Shown here piece after piece: positions 41,101 through 50,734 of a stretch of DNA of 64,000 nucleotides (positions are counted from its first letter, which is position 1; the number at the start of each line of letters is the position of its first letter). The translations under genes were made by a program, and so were the position numbers. The stretch lies in the NCBI GenBank assembly GCA_016124495.1, contig WGNP01000003.1, forward strand, positions 310,001 through 374,000. The letters are read 5' to 3'. The notes under the pieces were generated by a model that saw only the letters and a list, made by a program, of their open reading frames with translations, did not search any database and was not told the DNA's origin. The DNA is from Hyphomonas sp. (GTDB taxonomy: Bacteria; Pseudomonadota; Alphaproteobacteria; Caulobacterales; Hyphomonadaceae).

Positions 41101-42849
41101 GTGGACCCAGTAGACGTCCGGCGCATCAGCGACCGGCTTGAACGGCGGGCGGACGGGGTAGCCGGTTTCGAAGTGCACGAAGAGACCCAGGTTCTCGAAC
41201 ACCGGTACGCAGCGCGAAAGCGCAATGGCGCCGTCGCGCGCGAAGATCTTGACACGGACTTTCGAGGCCTCGTCGGTGTCGTAGCGATAGGCCCGCGCGA
41301 CCATAGGGCGGCCGGCGCTGAGAGCAGCCATGCTGGTGACGTCGCGCAGGGCTTCGTCCGGCGTGAAGGCTTCGCGGTAGGCGGCGTTGAAGGCGCCGAT
41401 GAAGGCGCGGGCCCCTTCCCGGTCGCCGCCGGTGAGATCGGAACTCATGAGCAGGTCGCGAAATCCCTGGTCCCAGGTGCGGGCCAGCGCGATGATCTTG
41501 TTTTCGATCTCGGCCGCGTCCGGCTCCGGATGGCCGGGCGAAAGGCCGATCTCGAAGTGAACCCGCGCCATAGGTCCGGAGTCGAAGTACGGCTGGAAAG
41601 AGCGCAGCTCGCCCTGGTAGGCTTCGGTGAGTACGGCGCCGATGCGCTGGCGCAATGCGGTGTCATAGGATTCGCGTGGGACGAAGACGAGCGCGGTGAC
41701 GAACCGGTCGAACTCGTCGCGGCGTAGGAAGACTTTCGTCCGGGGACGGCCGATCAGGTGCAGCGCGCCCATAATCATCGGGCCGAGCAGCGTGGAGCGC
41801 GTCTGGAAAATCTCGTCGCGCGGCCAGGTCTCGATCAGGTTGGCGAGCGCCTTCTCCGTATGCCCGCCAGGGGCAGCGCCGGAGGCGGCCATGATCTTCT
41901 GGACGCGGCGGCGCATGAAGGGGATCGAGCGCGCGGTCTCGTCATAGGCTTCGGCTGTGAACAGGCCGAGGAAGCGGACTTCGCCGTTCACGCGGCCGTG
42001 CGCGTCGTATTTCTTGATGCCGATATAGTCGCACGGCACGCGGCGGTGCACGCGGCTCGGCAGGGTCGACTTGGCGATAATCAGCGGCGCGGGCTGGGCC
42101 AGGAACTCGCCGACTTCCTGGGTCAGCACGAGCGGCTCGCTGTCTGGTGAGAGGACGTTGAGTTTCTCGTCGCGCAGGATGCCGAGGTTGGAGCCGTCGA
42201 TCATCAGGGGCTCAACCGGCAGCACGCGGCCGGACTCGTCCGTATCGAAATCATATTCGCGGCTGCCGAGGAACACGTAGTGCTCCTTCAGCAGCCATTC
42301 GAGAAAGGCCACGGCTTCGTCGCGCTCGACTGGCGAGATGTGCTGCAGGCCGGAGAGACGTTTCATCTCGGCGCGCATCCGGGCCTGCATGGCGCGGTGA
42401 TCGGAGACGGCGCGCTGGACATCGGCGAGCGTGCTGCGGGCGCCGGCCTCGAGGAGGCTCGCCTCGCCGGGCGTCAGGAGCGACGTGTGTATCTGGATGA
42501 CGGAGATCATCCGCCCGTCGGCGAGAGTGACGACCGGGTGGAAGAGCGCCTTCACTTCATGGCCCTGCGCGGCGCATTCGTTGAGAAGCGAATCGACGAG
42601 GAAGGGCATGTCGGGACCTGCGGCCTCGAGCACGGCGCGGGCGAGGGGGCCTTTGGCGCCGTCTGCGCGCGCGATCACACGGACGGCCTGCGCGCCGGCC
42701 GGCACTTGCGCCGCCCAGGCCCATAGCTGTTGGCCGAGCTGCTTGATGTCGGCCTCAGTGAGACCGGTAAGGTCTTGGCCGGCGGCTTCCTGCAGGAACT
42801 GTTCAAGAACCTGGCCCTCAGGCCCGGTAGCAGCGGCGGAACGGGTCAT
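38128..42849 (-). CDS. NAD-specific glutamate dehydrogenase, large type
   Basis: 1573 aa; [70 protein letters not shown]. Confidence 0.97.
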   Translation of the reverse strand: [1573 protein letters not shown]

Positions 42850-43240
42850 GGAAGCGACTCACCTTAGGGAAATGTGTTCCACCGGGTCTAACCCCGGGGC
42901 GTTAGCGCTTCAAGAATTCTGGTCGGAGGGGTGATGAAGAATCGGGCAGCCGCGGGAAACACTGCCTGCCGCTCGCGTCTGCGCAACGCTGAGGCTTTCG
43001 GGCGGAATGTCGGGGCCTGACTTAGGTGGGCCCGCCGAACGGGGACATGTCCGGCGAGCCCTTCAGAATCTTCCGCAGGCTGGGTGGGGGGACGCACGCG
43101 GAAGCCTGAATTGTAACAACTTGGTCGCTGTTACCGGATGTCAACACCGAAGTCCTGTAAAAAAGGTTAACGATTATCCATACAGAGTCAGCCCGAACCG
43201 CGACGTTCCGGAACCCTACCCCTATACGAAACCGGCAGAT

Positions 43241-44350
43241 TCAATCAGTGTTTGCTGCAGTCGCGCCCTCAACGGGCTGCTCAGCCTTCCCCTTTGGGTT
43301 GCCGTCTGACGACAAGAGGACCGCGATCCACCTTGTATCGTCTGATTGCGCGAACAGGATCATCATCAGCACCGTCAGCGGCGCTGACAGGAACATACCG
43401 GGGATTCCCCAGAGAACGCCCCAGATGGCAAGGGCGAGGAGGACAACCAGGGCGGACAGGTTCAGCGAGTCGCCCATCATACGGGGCTGGACGAAGTTGC
43501 CAATCGAAAATTGCCAGAAACTGACGATGCCAAAGACGATTGCCGAGTACACGTAGGAATCTTGCGGCGCGGCGCCGGGCACCCAGGCGGGAACATCGGG
43601 CTGCACCAGCGCGAACAACGGAGGCACCAATGCGGCGGCAATCGAGCCGACGGTCGGAATATAGTTGAGCACGAAGATCAGGGCTGACAGGAAGAGTGCG
43701 TTCTGCACACCGAGGGCCAGCAGCGAGGCATAGCTGAGCAGCGTGATCAGAGCTGAAATCAAAGTCTGGACCCAAAGATAGCGCTCAATTCCAATGCGCG
43801 CGTCGTTGCCGATGGTGCGGACCTGTTCGCGGCGTTCGGGCACCGGGAAAATATTATCGAGCTTGTGCGCCCAGCCCGCCTGGGCGGAGAACAGGAAGGC
43901 CACGTAGATCAGGATCAGCATCAGATCGCCCGACAGGCCGCTGACCGAATTGGCGATGGTGGCGAAGAGTTGCTCGCCGCGCTCGTTGAACAGGAGCTGT
44001 GTGAGGGTTGGCGAATCGGACACGCCGAAGACGCCGTAGGCGTCGGAGATCAGGTGGTTGATCTTGGTCTCATAGTCCTCAGCATGGCGCCCGAACTCGC
44101 CGACGCCATTGGCCATCAGCGCAATGAAGCCAACAAAGCCGCCGGTCACCAGCAGGACCGCGATCAGGCGGGCGATCCGCAGGTTGATCGTCTTGGTGGC
44201 ACTGTCGATGGCGGTGGCAAAGCCTTCGATGATGAGGAACAGGAAGACGGCCATCGCGAAGGTCGCGAGAATTTCGCGGCCGAAATAGAGGACGGCGAGG
44301 ATAACGCCTGTCGCGATGATCCAGGTGCCGACCTTGGCTGAGCGGTCCAT
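43241..44350 (-). CDS. AI-2E family transporter (PerM-like)
   Basis: 369 aa; FVLNYIPTVGSIAAALVPPLFALV; multiple TMs. Confidence 0.93.
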   Translation of the reverse strand: MDRSAKVGTWIIATGVILAVLYFGREILATFAMAVFLFLIIEGFATAIDSATKTINLRIARLIAVLLVTGGFVGFIALMANGVGEFGRHAEDYETKINHLISDAYGVFGVSDSPTLTQLLFNERGEQLFATIANSVSGLSGDLMLILIYVAFLFSAQAGWAHKLDNIFPVPERREQVRTIGNDARIGIERYLWVQTLISALITLLSYASLLALGVQNALFLSALIFVLNYIPTVGSIAAALVPPLFALVQPDVPAWVPGAAPQDSYVYSAIVFGIVSFWQFSIGNFVQPRMMGDSLNLSALVVLLALAIWGVLWGIPGMFLSAPLTVLMMILFAQSDDTRWIAVLLSSDGNPKGKAEQPVEGATAANTD

Positions 44351-44492
44351 GTGGTTGTATCTCCGGGAGCGAGCGGCGCAGGGTGGGGGCGCCCGCGCGC
44401 CGGGTCAAGCTGGGCGGCGCGGGTGATGCAGCTTGCCGAATCCGGCCAGATGGCTAGCCTGTGGGGCAGGATTTCAGAATGAAGGACGCCGG

Positions 44493-46019
44493 ATGAGTGA
44501 CACGATTTTCCTGGGCGGCGCGGATGCCAACGGCACGGGCCATCCCGAGGCGGCCCAGTCGCTGATCCTGAAAGTAGCCAACCGGCACGGAATCGTGGCG
44601 GGAGCGACCGGCACGGGCAAGACGGTGACGCTGCAGATCATGGCGCAGGCCTTTTCCGACGCCGGTGTGCCGGTGTTCGCTGCCGATGTGAAAGGCGACC
44701 TCTCCGGCATCTGCATGCCTGGCAGCGAGACGCACAAGGCGCATGCGAACCTGACGGCGCGCGCGAAGCAGATCGGCATGGGCGAGCTGACCTACAAGGG
44801 CGCGCCGACGGTGTTCTGGGACGTGTTCGGCGAGACCGGTCATCCGATCCGCGCGACGATTTCCGAGATGGGGCCCCTGCTCCTGTCGCGCCTGATGGGG
44901 CTGACGGATGTTCAGGAAGGCGTTCTTAACATCGCGTTCCAGTATGCCGACGATAACGGCCTCCTGCTGCTCGACCTGAAGGACCTGCGCAAGCTGCTGG
45001 TGAGCCTGGGCGACGATACGCTGCGCACCGAGATCAGCCGCAAGTACGGCAACGTGGCGCCGGCCTCCCTCTCGGCGGTGCAGCGCGAGCTGCTGGTGCT
45101 GGAGCGCGACGGAGCGGAGCGGTTCTTCGGCGAGCCGGCGCTGGAGCTTGCCGACCTGATGCGCACGACAGCGGACGGGCGCGGATATGTGAACATTCTC
45201 GACGCTCGCAAGCTGATCAATTCGCCGAAGCTCTACTCGACCTTCCTTCTCTGGCTGCTGTCGGAACTGTTCGAGGAACTCCCCGAGATCGGCGACCCCG
45301 ACAAACCGCGGCTCGTGTTCTTCTTCGACGAGGCACACCTGCTGTTTGCCGATGCGCCGCCGGCACTTCTGCAGAAGATCGAGCAGGTGGTGCGTCTGAT
45401 CCGCTCGAAGGGGGTGGGCGTCTATTTCGTCACGCAGAACCCACGCGACTTGCCGGAACCCGTGATCGCCCAGCTTGGCAACCGGCTGCAGCATGCGCTG
45501 CGGGCCTATACGCCTAACGAGCAGAAGGCGGTTAAGTCGGCGGCCTCATCCTTCCGTCCGAACCCGGCCTTCTAGACCGAGGCGGCGACCACCGAGATGG
45601 GCGTCGGCGAGGCGCTGGTCTCGACGCTGGAAGCCAAGGGGGCGCCGACCATGGTCCAGAAGACGCTGATCCGCCCGCCTTCGTCGCGGCTGGGCCCGGC
45701 GACGGACCCGGAGCGCGCCGAAGTGCAGAAGGTGAGCCCGGTGTCAGGCAAGTACGACAAGACCATCGACCGGGAGTCAGCTTACGAGATCCTGTCAAAG
45801 CGCGAGGAGATCGCGGCCAAGGAGGCCGAGAAGCTGGCGAAGCTCGAGGCCAGGGAGAAAGAGGCCGCGGCCAAGGCGAAAGCCAAGGGCAAGACGACCA
45901 CCACCCGCTCGCGCCGCATGACCACCACCGAACGCGCCGCCAACAACGCCGCCAGCACGGCCAGCCGCGAGATCACGCGCTACATACTGCGCGGCATCTT
46001 CGGGACGCGGAAACGGTGA
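44493..46019 (+). pseudogene. DUF853 / HerA-like ATPase interrupted by in-frame TAG
   Basis: [14 protein letters not shown] Walker [13 protein letters not shown] Walker B; NPAF-TAG(45573-45575)-TEAATTEMGVGEALVSTLEAKG continues in the same frame to 46019. Confidence 0.85.
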
Positions 46020-46222
46020 AGCGCATGCGTAAGCTCCTCTTGATCGCCGCCCTCGGCCTTGGGGGTTGCGCCACCGGCCCGTCCGAGAAGGACTGGACCA
46101 GCAATCCCGGCGCCCAGTCCTTCGCCACGGCAGCCTCCGCCTGCAGCCAGATCAGCTACAATATCGAGGCGAACTTCACGGTCTGCATGGCCGGGCGCGG
46201 CTGGGTTAAGGCAAAGGACTAG
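46016..46222 (+). CDS. Small hypothetical lipoprotein
   Basis: KLLLIAALGLGGCATG lipobox; overlaps the previous stop (gtga). Confidence 0.8.
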   Translation: MKRMRKLLLIAALGLGGCATGPSEKDWTSNPGAQSFATAASACSQISYNIEANFTVCMAGRGWVKAKD

Positions 46223-46316
46223 CCCTCCCCCCGCGTAAGGAGTGGCGAAAAGGGCGCGCGCCTCTTATAGTCTTTCCGGAGCCCCAATCAGACGAGCCAA
46301 AGGGAGGCCACGGCCC

Positions 46317-47747
46317 ATGAAAGAGTATCTCAAGTTCTATATCGACGGTGCCTGGGTTGACCCGGTGGTGCCGCGCCGCCTGGAAGTCGAGAACCCGGCG
46401 ACCGAGGAAAACTTCGCCGTCATCTCGCTCGGCTCGAAAGCCGATGCCGACAAGGCGGTTGCCGCAGCCAAGCGCGCCTTCGCTAGCTTCTCGCAGACCT
46501 CGGTCGAATACCGCGCCGACCTGCTCGACAAGATTACCGCCGGTATCCAGAAGCGGATGCCGGAACTCGCCGTCGCCATTTCCGAGGAGATGGGCGCGCC
46601 GATGTGGCTGGCCAACGCGGCCCAGGTGCCGGCCGGCATGGGCCACTTCGCGACGACCGCAGCGATCCTGCGCTCGTACAAGTGGGAAGAGCTGAAAGGC
46701 ACGACGATGCTGCGCAAGGAGCCGATCGGCGTCTGCGCGTTCATCACGCCCTGGAACTGGCCGTTGAACCAGATCGCCTGTAAGGTCGCGCCGGCGATTG
46801 CTGCCGGTTGCACGATGGTGCTGAAGCCGTCCGAGATCGCCCCGCTCGACGCGATGATCTTCGCCGAAATCCTGCATGAGGCCGGCGTGCCGAAAGGCGT
46901 GTTCAACCTCGTCAACGGCGACGGCCCGGGCGTCGGCTCGGTACTCTCTTCGCACCCGGATGTCGACATGGTGAGCTTCACCGGTTCGACCCGCGCCGGC
47001 GTGCTCGTCGCGCAGGCTGCGGCCCCGACGGTCAAGCGCGTCGCGCAGGAACTCGGCGGCAAGAGCCCGAACATTGTTCTGCCTACGGCTGATCTGACGA
47101 AAGCCGTCTCGAGCGGCGTGATGGCGATGATGACTAACACCGGCCAGAGCTGCAACGCGCCGAGCCGCATGTTCGTGCAGAAAGACCAGCACGATGCGGC
47201 GCTTGCGATCGCCAAGGCGACCGCCGAGTCCGTGAAGGTGATGATGCCGGCGGAAGCTGCGCCGGGCGCCATCGGCCCGATCTCCAACGCCAACCAGTAC
47301 CAGAAGGTCCAGGACCTTATTCAGAAGGGCATCGAAGAGGGCGCAACCCTCGTAGCCGGTGGCCCGGGTCGCCCTGAGGGCTTCAACAAGGGCTACTTCG
47401 CCCGCCCGACCGTGTTCGGCAACGTTACCAACGACATGACCATCGCCCGCGAGGAAATCTTCGGGCCAGTGCTGTGCATCCTGCCGTATGGCACGGTGGA
47501 CGAAGCCGTGGAGATGGCCAACGACACCGTTTACGGCCTTGCCGGCTATGTTCAGGGTCCGGAGAAAGAGGCGAACGCCATCGCCAACCGCATTCGCGCC
47601 GGCCAGATCCAGGTCAACGGCGCACGCCCTGACTTCACCGCGCCGTTTGGTGGCTACGGCCAGTCGGGCAATGGCCGTGAGTGGGGCGAGCACGGCTTCG
47701 AGGAGTTCCTCGAAGTGAAAGCCGTGATCGGCTACGCCGCCGCCTGA
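46317..47747 (+). CDS. Aldehyde dehydrogenase family protein
   Basis: AQELGGKSPNIVLPTADL; NTGQSCNAPSRMFV catalytic Cys; EIFGPVLCI. Confidence 0.96.
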   Translation: MKEYLKFYIDGAWVDPVVPRRLEVENPATEENFAVISLGSKADADKAVAAAKRAFASFSQTSVEYRADLLDKITAGIQKRMPELAVAISEEMGAPMWLANAAQVPAGMGHFATTAAILRSYKWEELKGTTMLRKEPIGVCAFITPWNWPLNQIACKVAPAIAAGCTMVLKPSEIAPLDAMIFAEILHEAGVPKGVFNLVNGDGPGVGSVLSSHPDVDMVSFTGSTRAGVLVAQAAAPTVKRVAQELGGKSPNIVLPTADLTKAVSSGVMAMMTNTGQSCNAPSRMFVQKDQHDAALAIAKATAESVKVMMPAEAAPGAIGPISNANQYQKVQDLIQKGIEEGATLVAGGPGRPEGFNKGYFARPTVFGNVTNDMTIAREEIFGPVLCILPYGTVDEAVEMANDTVYGLAGYVQGPEKEANAIANRIRAGQIQVNGARPDFTAPFGGYGQSGNGREWGEHGFEEFLEVKAVIGYAAA

Positions 47748-47772
47748 GGCGGGCGTGCCAGCCAAGACATCC

Positions 47773-47808
47773 GAAGCGGCAGCCCCCAGAGCTGCCGCTT
47801 CTTTTTTA
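47773..47808 (+). terminator. Terminator after ALDH gene
   Basis: gaagcggcag / ctgccgcttc stem followed by ttttttat. Confidence 0.88.
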
Positions 47809-47831
47809 TCCGTCCACAGAGGAAATACCCC

Positions 47832-48446
47832 ATGGCCCTGAAGCTTCACCACCTTAACGCCTCGCGCTCGCAGCGCATCGTCTGGCTGCTGCTCGAACTC
47901 GGCGTGCCGCACGAGATCGTCCACCACAAGCGCAACGAGACAACGCGCCTCGCGCCGGCGGACCTGAAGAACATCCACCCGCTCGGCAAGTCGCCGCTGC
48001 TGGAGGATGACAACATCGTCATCGCCGAGACCGGCGCGATTGCACAATACCTGCTGGCGAAACATGACACCGCAAACAAGTTTCACCCGGCGGCGGGCTC
48101 GGCGGATTTCCCGCGCTATCTCGAATGGGTCCACTCCGCCGAGGGCGCGGTGTTCCTGCCGGGGCTGCTGGCGCTCTACACCGGCATGGCGGGGATCACC
48201 GAAGGCCCGGTTGCGCAGATGATCTCCAACGAGCGCGACAAGGTGGCCGGATACATCGAGGCGCACCTGTCGAAGCATACCTATTTCGCGGGGGAGAATT
48301 TCTCGGCCGCCGACTGCCTGATGGGCTTCCAGATCGTGATGACCAATGCGCAAGGCGGGCTCGCGAACCGTCCGGCGACCAAGGCCTGGCTGGACAAGGT
48401 AACCGCACGGCCCGCCTACAAGGCGATGCTGGCGGTGGGCGTCTGA
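47832..48446 (+). CDS. Glutathione S-transferase
   Basis: LKLHHLNASRSQRIVWLLLELGVPHE; IAETGAIAQYLL. Confidence 0.95.
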   Translation: MALKLHHLNASRSQRIVWLLLELGVPHEIVHHKRNETTRLAPADLKNIHPLGKSPLLEDDNIVIAETGAIAQYLLAKHDTANKFHPAAGSADFPRYLEWVHSAEGAVFLPGLLALYTGMAGITEGPVAQMISNERDKVAGYIEAHLSKHTYFAGENFSAADCLMGFQIVMTNAQGGLANRPATKAWLDKVTARPAYKAMLAVGV

Positions 48447-48726
48447 TCCGCGCCCGACGGGTAGCGGCGATCTTCCGCAAGCCGTCCATGAAGGTAAACG
48501 CCCCGGATCGGGGCGTCGGCCTGATGGCGACGGAGGCGATGCGGCTGTTCTGGCCTGCTTTTGGCGGGAGCTATGGCCGGGGTCGATTTCGATACCGCCG
48601 CGTTGCAGGTCATGGACAGCGGGGCCGTCGCCCGGCGCCTCACACAAAAGTGATCCCGTCTGCTGGTTGGCATTCAGCTTCCAGCGGGCACATGTTAAGA
48701 TAACGGATATTCAGGAGGCTGCTCTG

Positions 48727-49314
48727 ATGAAACGGCTGACATTCGCTGCTGCCCTTACGGGCCTCGTGCTGCTCGGCGCCTGCGCCACGGCAACGCCTTA
48801 TCAGGCGGCGTCCACTTCGGATCGCGGCTTTTCCGAGCAGAAGATCGAAGACAACCGCTTCCAGGTCCAGTTCGCAGGCAACTCGCTGACCGACCGCAAG
48901 ACGGTCGAGACCTATCTGCTCTACCGCGCAGCCGAACTGACCAAGCAGAACGGTTTCGACCATTTCCGGGTGGTTCGCCGGGACACCGATGCCAGGACGA
49001 AGCTGGTCAGCTCTCCCTCCGCGTACGACCCGTTCTACGACCACTTTTTTCTGAGCTACCGTTATTTCGGCCCGCGCGCGGCCTATTTCCGCGATCCCTA
49101 CCGCCGCTTCTATCCCGGGCCGCATTATGCATCGCGCTTCGGATATCATGACCACTTCTGGGGCGGCCCGGCCGATTACCGCGAGTCGACGAGCTATATC
49201 GCCTCGGCAGAGATCGTGATGGGCAAAGGTCCGAAACCGGACGATGTCGCCTATTTCGATGCAGGTCAGGTAATCTTAAATCTCACCGGCTCGATAAAGT
49301 TGCCTGAGGCCTGA
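48727..49314 (+). CDS. CC0125/CC1285-type lipoprotein
   Basis: LVLLGACATATPYQAAS..GFSEQKIEDNRFQVQFAGNSLTDRKTVETYLLYRAAELT. Confidence 0.88.
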   Translation: MKRLTFAAALTGLVLLGACATATPYQAASTSDRGFSEQKIEDNRFQVQFAGNSLTDRKTVETYLLYRAAELTKQNGFDHFRVVRRDTDARTKLVSSPSAYDPFYDHFFLSYRYFGPRAAYFRDPYRRFYPGPHYASRFGYHDHFWGGPADYRESTSYIASAEIVMGKGPKPDDVAYFDAGQVILNLTGSIKLPEA

Positions 49315-49462
49315 GCGACCCACCGGTCCGGATCTTCAAGAAAGCCCGGCGCAACCCGCGGGGCTTTCTCATGCCAGCAATATCCATTCGGCACTAGGCA
49401 AGCTGGTCGAGCGGGTCCAGAACGCGGCCTTCCTTTTTCTCCCGAATGGCTACCCCAGCGTC

Positions 49463-50716
49463 ATGGCCAACAGCGACAATGCGCCGACACAGCTGACCGC
49501 AGCGCCAAAAGGCCTGCGCAAGGCGGAGCTTGTCGCCATTGTCGCCGGGCTGATGACGCTGAACGCCATGGCCATTGACATCATGCTGCCGGCACTGTCG
49601 CAGATCGCGGTAGCGACCGGGCTGACGGCGGAAGGCGGCGCGGTGGACAACCGCCAGCAGCTGATCATCTTCGCCTATGTGCTGGGCTTCGGTGCGCCGC
49701 AGCTCGTCTGGGGCCCGGTGACAGACCGCTTCGGACGCCGGGCGCCGCTGTTCATCGGCCTCATCGGATACATCGCGGTCTCACTTGCCTGCGTGCTGAT
49801 CCAGGATTTCTGGGTGCTCCTCGGCGCGCGCTTCCTGCAGGGCGTGTTCTCGTCCGGCGCGCGGATCGTCGCCTCGGCAGTGGTGCGAGACCTCTTCTCC
49901 GGCCGCGCGATGGCGAGCTTCATGTCGCTGGTGATGACGATCTTCATGATCGTGCCGATCATCGCGCCGAGCCTCGGCCAGCTGATCCTGATGTTTGCGC
50001 CCTGGGAGGCGATCTTCATCTGGCTCGGCATCTGGGGCGCGGTGATGCTGGCCTGGACCTGGTTGCGCCTGCCTGAGACCCTGCCCATCCCCGCCCGCAG
50101 GCCGCTGAACATGGCGAGCGCGTTTGGCGCCTACATGAGCGTGCTGCGTTCGAAGGTAAGCTTCGGGTACATGTGCGCCTCCGGCATCGTTTTCGGGGCG
50201 CTGTTCGCCTTCATCGCCTCGTCCGAGCAGGTGTTCCGGCAGGTGTTCGACAAGGGTGAAACGTTTGCCTACTGGTTCGCAGGGGTCGCGGGCGTGATGG
50301 CGCTCGCCAACTTCACCAATTCGCGCCTCGTGGAAAAGGTCGGCATGCGGCGCATCAGCCATACGGCTCTGATCGTGTTCACCACGATCTCGGCGGGGCT
50401 CGCGATCTCAACCGTGATGTTCGGCGAGAATTTCGTGATCTTCTTCCCGTTGTTTGCCATCGCATTCGGCTGTTTCGGGCTGATGGGCTCGAACTTCTCG
50501 GCGCTCGCCATGGAGCCGCTCGGCAGGATCGCGGGCACCGCTTCAGCCGCCTACGGCTTTGCCACCACGCTGGCCTCAGCGTTCATTGGCGCCTTCATCG
50601 GCTCACAGTTCAACGGCTCGACCGTGCCGCTGATGCTGGGCTTTGCGGTGCTGGGTGCTGTGTCATTGATAATTGTGCTGATCACCGAAAAGGGCCGGCT
50701 GTTCAGTACGCGCTGA
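49463..50716 (+). CDS. MFS transporter, Bcr/CflA-type
   Basis: MLPALSQIAVATGL..GFGAPQLVWGPVTDRFGRRAPLFIGL; 12 TM pattern. Confidence 0.94.
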   Translation: MANSDNAPTQLTAAPKGLRKAELVAIVAGLMTLNAMAIDIMLPALSQIAVATGLTAEGGAVDNRQQLIIFAYVLGFGAPQLVWGPVTDRFGRRAPLFIGLIGYIAVSLACVLIQDFWVLLGARFLQGVFSSGARIVASAVVRDLFSGRAMASFMSLVMTIFMIVPIIAPSLGQLILMFAPWEAIFIWLGIWGAVMLAWTWLRLPETLPIPARRPLNMASAFGAYMSVLRSKVSFGYMCASGIVFGALFAFIASSEQVFRQVFDKGETFAYWFAGVAGVMALANFTNSRLVEKVGMRRISHTALIVFTTISAGLAISTVMFGENFVIFFPLFAIAFGCFGLMGSNFSALAMEPLGRIAGTASAAYGFATTLASAFIGAFIGSQFNGSTVPLMLGFAVLGAVSLIIVLITEKGRLFSTR

Positions 50717-50734
50717 GCCAGCTCACAACGGCTC

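Noticed and set aside
46206-48647. 813-aa minus-strand ORF
   Set aside because: Antisense to clear ALDH and GST genes; composition (H/R/G/V-rich, no domain) typical of a GC-driven shadow ORF.
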